Shown piece by piece: positions 1-6,069 of a stretch of 14,138 nt of DNA. The notes under the pieces are model-generated. The model was given only the letters and a program-made list of their open reading frames with translations, made no database searches and was not told the DNA's origin. The DNA comes from Fibrobacter sp. (GTDB lineage: Bacteria > Fibrobacterota > Fibrobacteria > Fibrobacterales > Fibrobacteraceae), in assembly GCA_017550445.1 (NCBI GenBank), contig JAFZOV010000024.1, forward strand, positions 1-14,138, given 5' to 3'. Both the position numbers and the translations under genes were made by a program. The number at the start of each line of letters is the position of its first letter. Position 1 is the stretch's first letter.

Positions 1-434
1 ACCACCTGGTGGATGATGCCTGCACCCGGGAGCCAGCAGTCAATGCCGTACTTGGCAGACACGGACTGGAGGAAATCGTACACTTCCTTGCTTTCTTCCT
101 TGGCGCGGGGCAAATCTTTTTCTGCACCTTCGCGGGCGATAATCAAGTGGTCGCAATGTACAGAGCTCGGCACGGCTACCTTGGACTTACCGGCGGTGGT
201 GAACTGAAGCAAGGCCATCTGTGCGGTGGCGTCCTGCAAGTCCACGCGGTACGGGTGGAATACGGCAAAATCCTTGCCGCGTTCGTATGTCCTGTTTTCG
301 GCGCCGTCGATCAGGTGGCTGTAGATGATCTTTTCGGCGAGGGTGAGCGGACGGCCCAGCTGCTTGCGGGCAGCTTCAACGCGGGCGGGAATGCGGGCAT
401 AGACGCCCTGGATCATGTCGAAATTGAAAAGCAT
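1..434 (-). CDS. acn: Aconitate hydratase, N-terminal part (runs off the left edge)
   Basis: The leftward frame starts at ATG 434-432 and stays open to base 1, giving the first 144 residues. Aconitase interconverts citrate and isocitrate in the cytoplasm through a 4Fe-4S cluster (TCA cycle). The visible part holds conserved N-terminal stretches of the mitochondrial-type family: [12 protein letters not shown] near residue 29, [24 protein letters not shown], and [18 protein letters not shown] at the window edge. The closest resemblance by eye is to mitochondrial and Bacteroidota aconitases rather than E. coli AcnB. The cluster-binding cysteines lie beyond the window. The start is supported by AGAGGA about 5 bp upstream. 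The gene is divergent from the SulP transporter and shares a 102-bp regulatory gap with it. The family is near certain; acnA versus another subtype name is not resolved. Confidence 0.93.
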   Translation of the reverse strand, partial: MLFNFDMIQGVYARIPARVEAARKQLGRPLTLAEKIIYSHLIDGAENRTYERGKDFAVFHPYRVDLQDATAQMALLQFTTAGKSKVAVPSSVHCDHLIIAREGAEKDLPRAKEESKEVYDFLQSVSAKYGIDCWLPGAGIIHQV

Positions 435-458
435 AGTGTCCTCTTTAATTTTTGGGCG

Positions 459-466
459 TAAAAATA
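459..466 (-). promoter_or_regulatory. Possible -10 box for aconitase
   Basis: On the minus strand this reads TATTTTTA, seven of eight matches to the Bacteroidota -7 consensus TAnnTTTG. It would give a leader of roughly 17 nt containing the AGAGGA ribosome site. No convincing -35 box is seen at the right spacing, so this is a weak call. Confidence 0.25.
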
Positions 467-478
467 GAAAAAATACCC

Positions 479-495
479 TTAACAACTAGTGTTAA
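479..495. promoter_or_regulatory. Perfect dyad TTAACA-N5-TGTTAA between divergent genes
   Basis: Two 6-bp arms are exact reverse complements around a 5-bp centre (ACTAG). The dyad overlaps the candidate -35 box of the SulP gene and lies just upstream of the candidate aconitase -10 box. A homodimeric regulator bound here could affect both promoters. The symmetry is seen directly; the operator role is inferred. Confidence 0.35.
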
Positions 496-509
496 AATTC
501 CTAAATTTG
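479..509 (+). promoter_or_regulatory. Candidate promoter of the SulP gene
   Basis: TTAACA (479-484) is followed after 17 bp by TAAATTTG (502-509), an exact match to the Bacteroidota -7 consensus TAnnTTTG and usable as a TATAAT-like box. Transcription would start near 515, giving a leader of about 20 nt. This promoter would exclude the in-frame GTG at 489 as a start codon and supports ATG 537. Confidence 0.45.
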
Positions 510-536
510 GCCGCGTTCCTAAGATTGGAGACCCCC

Positions 537-2444
537 ATGCCCAATATTAACGCCAAAGAGTCCGTCAAGAATTTCCTTGCTGGCGTCAAGACGACCGTCA
601 CTCCTGAATTGTTCCGCACGATTCGCAGGGGCTACGACAAGAAAAATTTCATTAGCGACCTTATGTCGGGCCTGATTGTGGGCATTCTGGCGCTCCCGCT
701 TGCTATTGCGTTCGCTATCGCTTCGGGTGTGGGTCCGGAACAGGGCCTTTATACGGCCATTATCGCGGGCTTTACGATTTCTCTCTTGGGCGGTTCCCGC
801 TTCCAGATTGGTGGCCCCACGGGCGCCTTCATTGTGATTGTTTACGGCATCGTGAGCCAGTATGGCTATGATGGCCTTGCCTCGGCAACGCTTTTGGCCG
901 GTATTTTGCTGATTATCTTCGGTTTGGCCAAGTTCGGTGCCATTATTAAGTTTATCCCGTTCCCGGTGACTGTCGGCTTTACTGCCGGTATCGCTATTAT
1001 TATTGCGCTTGGCCAGGTGCCGAACTTCTTCGGTCTGCGATTCCTTTCGAAGGACCCGGCAGATGCCGTGGGCAAAATCAAGCTTTATGCCTCTTCGCTT
1101 GATACGATTAATATTTATGCCGTGATTGTGGGCCTTGTGGCTTTGGCCGTTTGCATTTTGTGGCCGAAGATTACCACGAAGGTTCCGGGTTCCCTGATTG
1201 CCATTATCGTGGCTACGGTCATGGTGAAGGTTCTCGGTTGGGATGACCCGATTACGGGCCACGGCGTGGTGACCATCGGCATGAAAAACCACATCCCGAG
1301 CGGATTCCCGGTGCCTCATTTGCCGAACATTAGCCTTGAAATGATGCAAAAGGTGTTCCAGCCGGCTTTGACGATCGCAATCCTCGGCGCTATTGAATCG
1401 CTCCTCTCTGCTGTGGTGGCCGACGGTATGACCTCTACCAAGCACCGCTCCAATACCGAACTTTTCGGCCAGGGTGTGGCGAATTTGCTTTCTCCGATGT
1501 TTGGCGGTATCCCGGCAACAGGTGCTATTGCCCGTACGGCAACGAACATCCGTAACGGTGCGGTGAGCCCGATTTCTGGTTTGGTGCATGCCATTGTGCT
1601 TTTGCTCATTATGCTTGTGCTCGGTAAGTATGCCGAAATGATTCCGATGGCAGCCCTCGCAGCAGTGCTTTTCCAGGTCGCTTTCAACATGTGCGGCTAT
1701 CGCAGCTTTATCAAGATGTTCAAGGCTCCGAAGAGCGATGTCATCGTGATGCTGGTGGCTTTCTTCCTTACGGTGGTGATTGATCTTACGGTTGCAATCG
1801 AAGTCGGTGTGCTCCTTGCTGCAGTGCTCTTCATTAAGCGTATGAGCGATGTCGCCGAAGTGGAATCGGTAACGTCAGCCCTTAAGGAAGATGACGAAGA
1901 AGCTGCCCACAACGAACTTAGTCGTCAGGTGCCGAAGGGCGTGGTGGTGTACGAACTCGCTGGTTCGCTCTTCTTTGGTGCGGTCGACAAGTTTAAAGAT
2001 ACTATGGCCCGTATTTCGGACAAGCCGAAGATCCTTATTCTGCGTATGCGCAGCGTCTCTAGCATCGATGCTGCCGGTATCCAGATGATTGAAGACTTGC
2101 TGAACCGTTGTAATCGCGAAGGTACGCAGCTGTTGCTCTCTGGCGTGCATGCCCAGCCGGTGGTGGCCTTGACTCGCGCCGGTGTGCTCAAGCAGCTCGG
2201 CGAAGAAAACGCCCTCGGTAACATCGATGCCGCCCTTAACCGCGCCCGTGAACTCCTGGGCCTCCCCGTGGTGGATACCTCGAACGAAGCGCAGCAGGCC
2301 CCGACCGTGTCTTGGGAAAGAAACCTCGACAAGCCGTGGATGCCGGAAGAATCCAACGCTGCCGTGGCTGAAGAAACGCCGGAAGTTATTGCCGAAAAGA
2401 TGATGGACGAACCCGTCGTCAAAATTGAAGAAAAAACGAAGTAG
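537..2444 (+). CDS. SulP-family inorganic anion transporter with C-terminal STAS domain
   Basis: The product has 635 residues and is an inner-membrane transporter. Residues about 35-435 are the multi-spanning Sulfate_transp core, including GLIVGILALPLAIAFAIASG and the QIGGPTGAFIVIV segment typical of SulP proteins. Residues about 463-575 are a cytoplasmic STAS domain with the SSIDAAG loop. A charged tail of about 60 residues, rich in Glu and Pro, follows. ATG 537 is preferred over the in-frame GTG 489 because GGAG lies about 8 bp upstream and the predicted promoter would overlap GTG 489. SulP members carry sulfate, bicarbonate or C4-dicarboxylates, and the substrate cannot be read from sequence. 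The divergent aconitase would fit a carboxylate carrier such as DauA, but that is only suggestive. The gene is probably monocistronic, since a strong terminator follows. Confidence 0.93.
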   Translation: MPNINAKESVKNFLAGVKTTVTPELFRTIRRGYDKKNFISDLMSGLIVGILALPLAIAFAIASGVGPEQGLYTAIIAGFTISLLGGSRFQIGGPTGAFIVIVYGIVSQYGYDGLASATLLAGILLIIFGLAKFGAIIKFIPFPVTVGFTAGIAIIIALGQVPNFFGLRFLSKDPADAVGKIKLYASSLDTINIYAVIVGLVALAVCILWPKITTKVPGSLIAIIVATVMVKVLGWDDPITGHGVVTIGMKNHIPSGFPVPHLPNISLEMMQKVFQPALTIAILGAIESLLSAVVADGMTSTKHRSNTELFGQGVANLLSPMFGGIPATGAIARTATNIRNGAVSPISGLVHAIVLLLIMLVLGKYAEMIPMAALAAVLFQVAFNMCGYRSFIKMFKAPKSDVIVMLVAFFLTVVIDLTVAIEVGVLLAAVLFIKRMSDVAEVESVTSALKEDDEEAAHNELSRQVPKGVVVYELAGSLFFGAVDKFKDTMARISDKPKILILRMRSVSSIDAAGIQMIEDLLNRCNREGTQLLLSGVHAQPVVALTRAGVLKQLGEENALGNIDAALNRARELLGLPVVDTSNEAQQAPTVSWERNLDKPWMPEESNAAVAEETPEVIAEKMMDEPVVKIEEKTK

Positions 2445-2470
2445 ATGTTGTAAGCTTTTCAACACTTTGT

Positions 2471-2508
2471 GACGGAAATCTCATTGTGATTTCCGTCTCT
2501 TTATTTAT
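2471..2508 (+). terminator. Rho-independent terminator after the SulP gene
   Basis: A perfect 10-bp stem, GACGGAAATC (2471-2480) with GATTTCCGTC (2488-2497), encloses a 7-nt loop and is followed by a T-rich tract (TCTTTATTTAT). It lies 26 bp after the stop codon. Confidence 0.9.
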
Positions 2509-2534
2509 ATACGAATTCTATCTAAATTAAGGGC

Positions 2535-2654
2535 ATGACTAAGAACATTACTCTACAGTCTGCTCAGAAAGCAAAAATCTTCTGGAACTTCACCTTCAAT
2601 TATCTGGTTGCTTTTTGCGGGGTAACTTGGGTTCTCATCCACTGCTTCTGTTAA
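2535..2654 (+). CDS. Possible 39-residue membrane peptide
   Basis: A short complete frame runs from ATG 2535 to TAA 2652-2654. The N-terminal half is polar and basic (MTKNITLQSAQKAK). The C-terminal half, from about residue 16, is hydrophobic and aromatic with three cysteines (FNYLVAFCGVTWVLIHCFC) and could form one membrane span. It lies between a strong terminator and purN, and TATCTA (2519-2524) just upstream could be a -10 box with a leader of only a few bases. There is no good ribosome site: GGG lies one base before the ATG. I do not recognise a family. It may be a real small membrane protein or chance coding in a purN leader. Confidence 0.3.
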   Translation: MTKNITLQSAQKAKIFWNFTFNYLVAFCGVTWVLIHCFC

Positions 2655-2662
2655 ACTTTTTC

Positions 2663-2670
2663 TATCTTTG
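2663..2670 (+). promoter_or_regulatory. TAnnTTTG box immediately before purN
   Basis: TATCTTTG matches the Bacteroidota -7 consensus exactly and ends 5 bp before the purN ATG. Transcription would then begin at or near the start codon. No matching -33 TTG box is seen at the usual spacing, which limits confidence. Confidence 0.35.
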
Positions 2671-2675
2671 GCGCC

Positions 2676-3266
2676 ATGTTTAAAATAGGCGTCATGGCTT
2701 CCGGCGGTGGAAGTAACTTTAAAGCGATTATAGACCGCATTGGCGAAGGTGATCTCGAAGCTCAATGCAAGTTTTTAATCTCTAATAACGGGGGGTGCGG
2801 TGCTGTTTCTCATGCAGAATCCTACGGAATTCCCGTTTATCATATTTCTGGCAAGACTCATCCCGATACGGCAGCTTACGAGGCTGCTTTACTTGATGTC
2901 GTTGATCGTTACAATATCGATTTGTTGATTTTGGCCGGTTACATGAAGGCCTTGCCTGTAAGTCTTATCAATAGACTTCCGGATCGCATTTTGAACATTC
3001 ATCCGTCACTTTTGCCCAAGTTTGGCGGCAAGGGTTTTTGGGGAATTCATGTGCACGAAGCCGTGATTGCCGCTCACGAAAAGGAATCGGGCCCCACGGT
3101 TCACCTGGTCAGCGAAGAAATTGACAAGGGCCGCATTCTGGCCCAGACTCGCGTACCTGTTGAAGATGGCGATACGCCGGAAACGCTTGCTGCCCGCGTG
3201 CTTGTTCAGGAACATGACCTTTACTGGCGCACTATCCGCGATTACGCAAAGCAAATAGGCGTATAA
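2676..3266 (+). CDS. purN: Phosphoribosylglycinamide formyltransferase (GAR transformylase)
   Basis: This 196-residue cytoplasmic enzyme transfers a formyl group from 10-formyltetrahydrofolate to glycinamide ribonucleotide (GAR), the third step of de novo purine synthesis. The N-terminal phosphate-binding loop VMASGGGSNFKAIID starts near residue 6. The catalytic set is Asn107 and His109 in RILNIHPSLLPKF, and Asp150 in SEEIDKGRIL. The GGKG insertion after LLPKF (residues 117-120) is characteristic of Bacteroidota-type PurN and absent from the E. coli enzyme. Length is normal for the family. The ATG start fits because the first strand of the Rossmann-like fold begins at residue 2. There is no Shine-Dalgarno sequence, and a -10-like box lies 5 bp upstream, so the transcript may be leaderless. 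rnhB follows after 3 bp, probably in the same transcript. Confidence 0.95.
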   Translation: MFKIGVMASGGGSNFKAIIDRIGEGDLEAQCKFLISNNGGCGAVSHAESYGIPVYHISGKTHPDTAAYEAALLDVVDRYNIDLLILAGYMKALPVSLINRLPDRILNIHPSLLPKFGGKGFWGIHVHEAVIAAHEKESGPTVHLVSEEIDKGRILAQTRVPVEDGDTPETLAARVLVQEHDLYWRTIRDYAKQIGV

Positions 3267-3269
3267 CCA

Positions 3270-4007
3270 ATGAAGTTTAAAGTCCCGGCATTCTTAGAAG
3301 GTATAGAAGCTCCTATCGAAGGCGAAGTTGCCATGCGTAATTTCGCAACCTTGCAAATGGGGGAGAATGCCGTGGTCGTGGGCATAGACGAAGTGGGCCG
3401 TGGCCCCTTGGCTGGCCCCGTGGTGGCCTGCGCCGCCGTGCTCAAGGCCCCTGATATCATGCCTGCCTTGAACGACTCGAAGAAGCTTACTCGCCCCAAG
3501 CGTGAGGCCATGTATCAGGATGTTCAAGACGCTTGTGAATGCTTTGCCGTGGCAAGCGCCTCGGTCGAAGAAATTGACCGCATGAACATTCTGGAAGCGG
3601 ACTTTTTGGCCATGCGCCGCGCACTGCAGGCGCTTGGAATGCCCGGAATACATGAATCTGAACCTGAAATTCCCATTTTTCAGAAGGGAATGTTGCCTGC
3701 AGCGTCCAAAATTATGATCGCTGTTGACGGCAACTTAAAAATTCACGGAATTCCCGAAGAAATGCAGATTCCCGTGGTCAAGGGCGATGGCCGCATTGCA
3801 AGTATCTCGGCGGCCTCAATTCTCGCAAAAGTTTTCCGTGACCGCTACATGGATGACCTTGAAAAGAAGTACCCTGGCTATGGTTTCGACAAACATGCAG
3901 GTTACGGTACCAAGGCGCATTTGGATGCTATTCGTCGTCAGGGAATGACCCCTGAACATCGTAAAAGCTTCCACCCCAAGAGTTTACAGACCGAGCTGGA
4001 TCTGTAG
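3270..4007 (+). CDS. rnhB: Ribonuclease HII
   Basis: This 245-residue cytoplasmic nuclease cuts the RNA strand of RNA-DNA hybrids and removes misincorporated ribonucleotides. The four metal-binding acids are visible: Asp40 and Glu41 in GIDEVGRGPLAG, Asp153 in VDGN, and Asp173 in VKGDGRIASISAASILAK. The C-terminal YGFDKHAGYGTKAHLDAI segment is also typical. Two oddities stand out. The N-terminus is about 30 residues longer than in E. coli, and about 20 extra residues lie at 123-147, between the NILEADFLAMRRAL helix and VDGN. ATG 3270 is 3 bp after the purN stop with only a weak ribosome site, so translational coupling is likely; ATG 3333 and ATG 3357 are possible later starts. It is probably co-transcribed with purN. 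Confidence 0.94.
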   Translation: MKFKVPAFLEGIEAPIEGEVAMRNFATLQMGENAVVVGIDEVGRGPLAGPVVACAAVLKAPDIMPALNDSKKLTRPKREAMYQDVQDACECFAVASASVEEIDRMNILEADFLAMRRALQALGMPGIHESEPEIPIFQKGMLPAASKIMIAVDGNLKIHGIPEEMQIPVVKGDGRIASISAASILAKVFRDRYMDDLEKKYPGYGFDKHAGYGTKAHLDAIRRQGMTPEHRKSFHPKSLQTELDL

Positions 4008-4016
4008 GCCTTTTTT
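3987..4016 (+). terminator. Weak terminator candidate at the 3' end of rnhB
   Basis: CAGACC (3987-3992) can pair with GGATCTG (3998-4004) with one bulged A, and T6 lies at 4011-4016. The stem is short, overlaps the last codons of rnhB and is 6 nt from the T run, so the call is tentative. Confidence 0.3.
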
Positions 4017-4086
4017 GTAAATTTTTATTTCTTACGATTTTATTGCAATTTTGCCTTGTTCTCGGGGTCTTGGATTCCTCCTTTTT

Positions 4087-4094
4087 GCTATATT
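4087..4094 (+). promoter_or_regulatory. Candidate extended -10 promoter of the tol cluster
   Basis: TGC followed by TATATT (4089-4094) forms an extended -10 element about 47 bp before the tolQ start. No clear -35 is seen at 17 bp. The 133-bp gap after rnhB and this AT-rich stretch make it the likely start of the tolQRA transcript. Confidence 0.4.
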
Positions 4095-4140
4095 CTTGCC
4101 AAACAACAAGTTACGCTTTTTCCTGTAATGGGAGGTGATT

Positions 4141-4833
4141 TTGAACAATTCGGTTCCTTTACTCCAGATGCTGACGCAGTCTGATATCACGACGATTGTA
4201 ATTTTGGGCATTTTGGCAGTCATGTCGCTCGGTTCGTGGGGCATCATTATTGTTAAGTACATCGTGAACATGAAAAACCAGCGCGCAAACGTGGTGTTTT
4301 TCCGCAAGTTCGTGAATGTGCGCCAGTTTGTGGAATTGCAGGGACTCTGCGAAACCGCCGACGACAGTGCGCTCCGCAGCCTTACCTCCGAAGTGCTTAA
4401 GGAAGCTTCTAAGTTCAGTAATTTTGTGAGTTACGACTCTATCCAGCACCGTGCATCGCTCCTGGAAGATACGATTCAGCGTTCTATCGAAGGCCTGCGT
4501 CTTACCGAAGACCGTTATCTGGGTTTCTTGGCAACATGCTCCAACCTCTCTCCGTTCTTTGGTCTTTTGGGTACGGTGTGGGGCATCATGGTCGCGTTCT
4601 TCCAGATTGGCCAGCACGGCTCTGCAGACTTGACGGTGGTCGCTCCGGGTATTGCCATGGCCTTGATTACGACGGTGGCGGGCCTTGTGGTCGCAATCCC
4701 TGCTTCTGCCGGCTATAACTATTTTACCGCCCGCAACGGACAGAACGAAATTTCGTACTTCAACTTTGGCTCCCAGGTGCTCAGTCTCTTTAAGCGCGGT
4801 GACTTGCTCGCCCTTGAAGAAGTGGCCGGCTAG
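4141..4833 (+). CDS. tolQ: TolQ-type proton channel subunit (MotA/TolQ/ExbB family)
   Basis: This inner-membrane protein has 230 residues from the TTG start. With TolR it forms the proton-driven motor of the Tol-Pal system. Three membrane spans are visible: about residues 16-40, 128-156 (FLATCSNLSPFFGLLGTVWG) and 168-195 (PGIAMALITTVAGLVVAIPA). The polar Thr145 and Thr178 fall in spans 2 and 3, as in E. coli TolQ. TTG 4141 is chosen because GGAGG (4131-4135) ends 5 bp before it. GTG 4135, also in frame, would overlap that site and add two residues. ExbB is the close paralogue; the name TolQ rests on the tolB and pal genes downstream. tolR follows after 8 bp. Confidence 0.9.
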   Translation: MNNSVPLLQMLTQSDITTIVILGILAVMSLGSWGIIIVKYIVNMKNQRANVVFFRKFVNVRQFVELQGLCETADDSALRSLTSEVLKEASKFSNFVSYDSIQHRASLLEDTIQRSIEGLRLTEDRYLGFLATCSNLSPFFGLLGTVWGIMVAFFQIGQHGSADLTVVAPGIAMALITTVAGLVVAIPASAGYNYFTARNGQNEISYFNFGSQVLSLFKRGDLLALEEVAG

Positions 4834-4841
4834 GAGGCTTT

Positions 4842-5252
4842 GTGAAGCGCAGTCGCGGAAAAGAACTTAAGCAGGAGATGAACCTGACGAACATGATCGA
4901 TATCGTGTTCGCCATCCTTATCGTGTTCATTATTTCTGCGCCTCTCATGAGTCAGGGTGTCAAGGTGGACTTGCCTAAGGCAGAAGCCCCGACCATGGAG
5001 CAAGAAAAGCTTTTGAAGGTGTCTATCACCAAGAACGAGGAACTCTATATCGCCGATATGATGGTGGACTTTAAGAGTTTTAACAACGTGTTCAAGTCGC
5101 TCTGGAATGGCGAGATGGCCGTGGTCATCAATGCCGATGAGTCCGTGAACTACGGCCTTGTGATGAAGGTGGTGACGCAGGTGCAAAAGCTCGGTGTGAC
5201 AAAGCTTGGATTCTTGACGATGAATCCCAAGGAAAAACCGGGAAAGAGATAG
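4842..5252 (+). CDS. tolR: TolR-type biopolymer transport protein (ExbD/TolR family)
   Basis: This 136-residue protein is anchored in the inner membrane by one N-terminal span (about residues 19-38) and has a periplasmic domain. The span carries the essential proton-path aspartate, Asp20, in NLTNMIDIVFAILIVFI. The basic N-terminus (MKRSRGK) faces the cytoplasm. Next to the span is VKVDLPKAEAP, and the domain ends in the Q-K-L-G-V segment usual for this family. The start is GTG at 4842, preceded by AGGAGG that overlaps the tolQ stop region. The stop codon TAG is directly followed by the GTG of the next gene, so translation of the pair is probably coupled. ExbD is the alternative name; gene order favours TolR. 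Confidence 0.9.
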   Translation: MKRSRGKELKQEMNLTNMIDIVFAILIVFIISAPLMSQGVKVDLPKAEAPTMEQEKLLKVSITKNEELYIADMMVDFKSFNNVFKSLWNGEMAVVINADESVNYGLVMKVVTQVQKLGVTKLGFLTMNPKEKPGKR

Positions 5253-6008
5253 GTGAGCGCAGAGAGAAACATCCAGTACTTTTCGTCTGACGATGACGGA
5301 ATGATGGTGAAAATCATCGTGTGTGCGGTGGTTTTCCATTTGCTCGTTGCGGGCATTTGCATTGCGTTCCATTTTGTGAATTTCAAGCATGAACCGGAAC
5401 CGATTCCTGTGTTCGAAATGGTGCAGGTGCAGCAGGCGGTACAGCCGCGTCCGCAGCCGCCCCGCCCTAAGCCGGTGGAGCCCAAGCCAGAACAGCCAAA
5501 GCCTATTGAACCTAAGCCCAAGCCGGAGCCTAAGCCAAAGGTTGACCAGCAATTGCCGCCGGAACCCAAGGTGGAGGACAAACCGCCTGAACCGGAGCCG
5601 GTGGAAGAACCGCAGCCGGAACCCGAGCCAGAACCGGAACCGCAGGATGATTTTGAAGTGGACGACTTGGACTTGCCCGCAGCTGTTGAAGCACCGAGCT
5701 TGAACCCGGTGGGGTCTGTGGATATGGACCCGCTGATGCAAGTTTATTTGGAACGTTTAAAACAAATTATCATGAGCAACTTTAATCCGCCTTCGAACCT
5801 GAATGTGCGTCGTGACGTGAAAACCACGGTGCAGTTTACGGTAGATCGTTTTGGCGGCATTACGGCGATTACGCTCAAGCGTAGTTCCGGTAACAAGACT
5901 TGGGATCATTTGTCGGTTCGTGCAGTGCAGATTTCGAAGGTCCCGGAGCTTCCGCCTAATTTTAGAGCCCCTTCGTTGGTGCTTCACTTTAATTTTACAC
6001 CAAATTAA
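5253..6008 (+). CDS. tolA: TolA/TonB-like energy transducer
   Basis: This 251-residue protein is likely the periplasm-spanning arm of the Tol system. Residues 1-17 are cytoplasmic and acidic, and 18-42 form one membrane span. Residues about 63-130 are a proline-rich spacer made of Pro-Lys/Glu-Pro units, first basic (PKPVEPKPEQPKP) and then acidic (EPEPEPEPEP). Residues about 158-251 are a TonB/TolA C-terminal domain with YLERLKQII, FTVDRFGGITAITLKRSSGN and LSVRAV. The proline spacer is TonB-like, whereas E. coli TolA has a long alpha-helical domain. Position between tolR and tolB argues for a TolA role. The GTG start abuts the tolR stop, and GGGAAAG just upstream is a weak ribosome site. Family assignment is secure; TolA versus TonB naming is inference. 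Confidence 0.82.
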   Translation: MSAERNIQYFSSDDDGMMVKIIVCAVVFHLLVAGICIAFHFVNFKHEPEPIPVFEMVQVQQAVQPRPQPPRPKPVEPKPEQPKPIEPKPKPEPKPKVDQQLPPEPKVEDKPPEPEPVEEPQPEPEPEPEPQDDFEVDDLDLPAAVEAPSLNPVGSVDMDPLMQVYLERLKQIIMSNFNPPSNLNVRRDVKTTVQFTVDRFGGITAITLKRSSGNKTWDHLSVRAVQISKVPELPPNFRAPSLVLHFNFTPN

Positions 6009-6020
6009 TGTGATAGGTGG

Positions 6021-6049
6021 TTTAGGACGTAATAAAATTGTATTATATT
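6021..6049 (+). promoter_or_regulatory. Possible internal promoter before tolB
   Basis: TTTAGG (6021-6026), a poor -35, is followed after 17 bp by TATATT (6044-6049), five of six to the -10 consensus, in the 61-bp gap between the tolA-like gene and tolB. It would give tolB-pal a leader of about 14 nt and expression partly independent of tolQRA. Confidence 0.35.
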
Positions 6050-6069
6050 GAACAAACGAGTGGATTAGA

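Noticed and set aside
9..461. 150-codon plus-strand frame at the left edge
   Set aside because: The minus strand here encodes conserved aconitase motifs, so the plus frame is a shadow.
489..536. GTG 489 as the start of the SulP gene
   Set aside because: It overlaps the predicted promoter and lacks a ribosome site; ATG 537 has GGAG at good spacing.
519..1589. 356-codon open frame on the minus strand
   Set aside because: Antisense to the SulP core. Its product is Arg/Asn/His-rich and unlike any family, while the plus strand encodes clear membrane segments.
4830..5741. 303-codon open frame on the minus strand
   Set aside because: Antisense to tolR and the tolA-like gene. The Arg/Leu/Phe repeats are the complement of the Pro/Glu/Lys codons of the proline-rich spacer.
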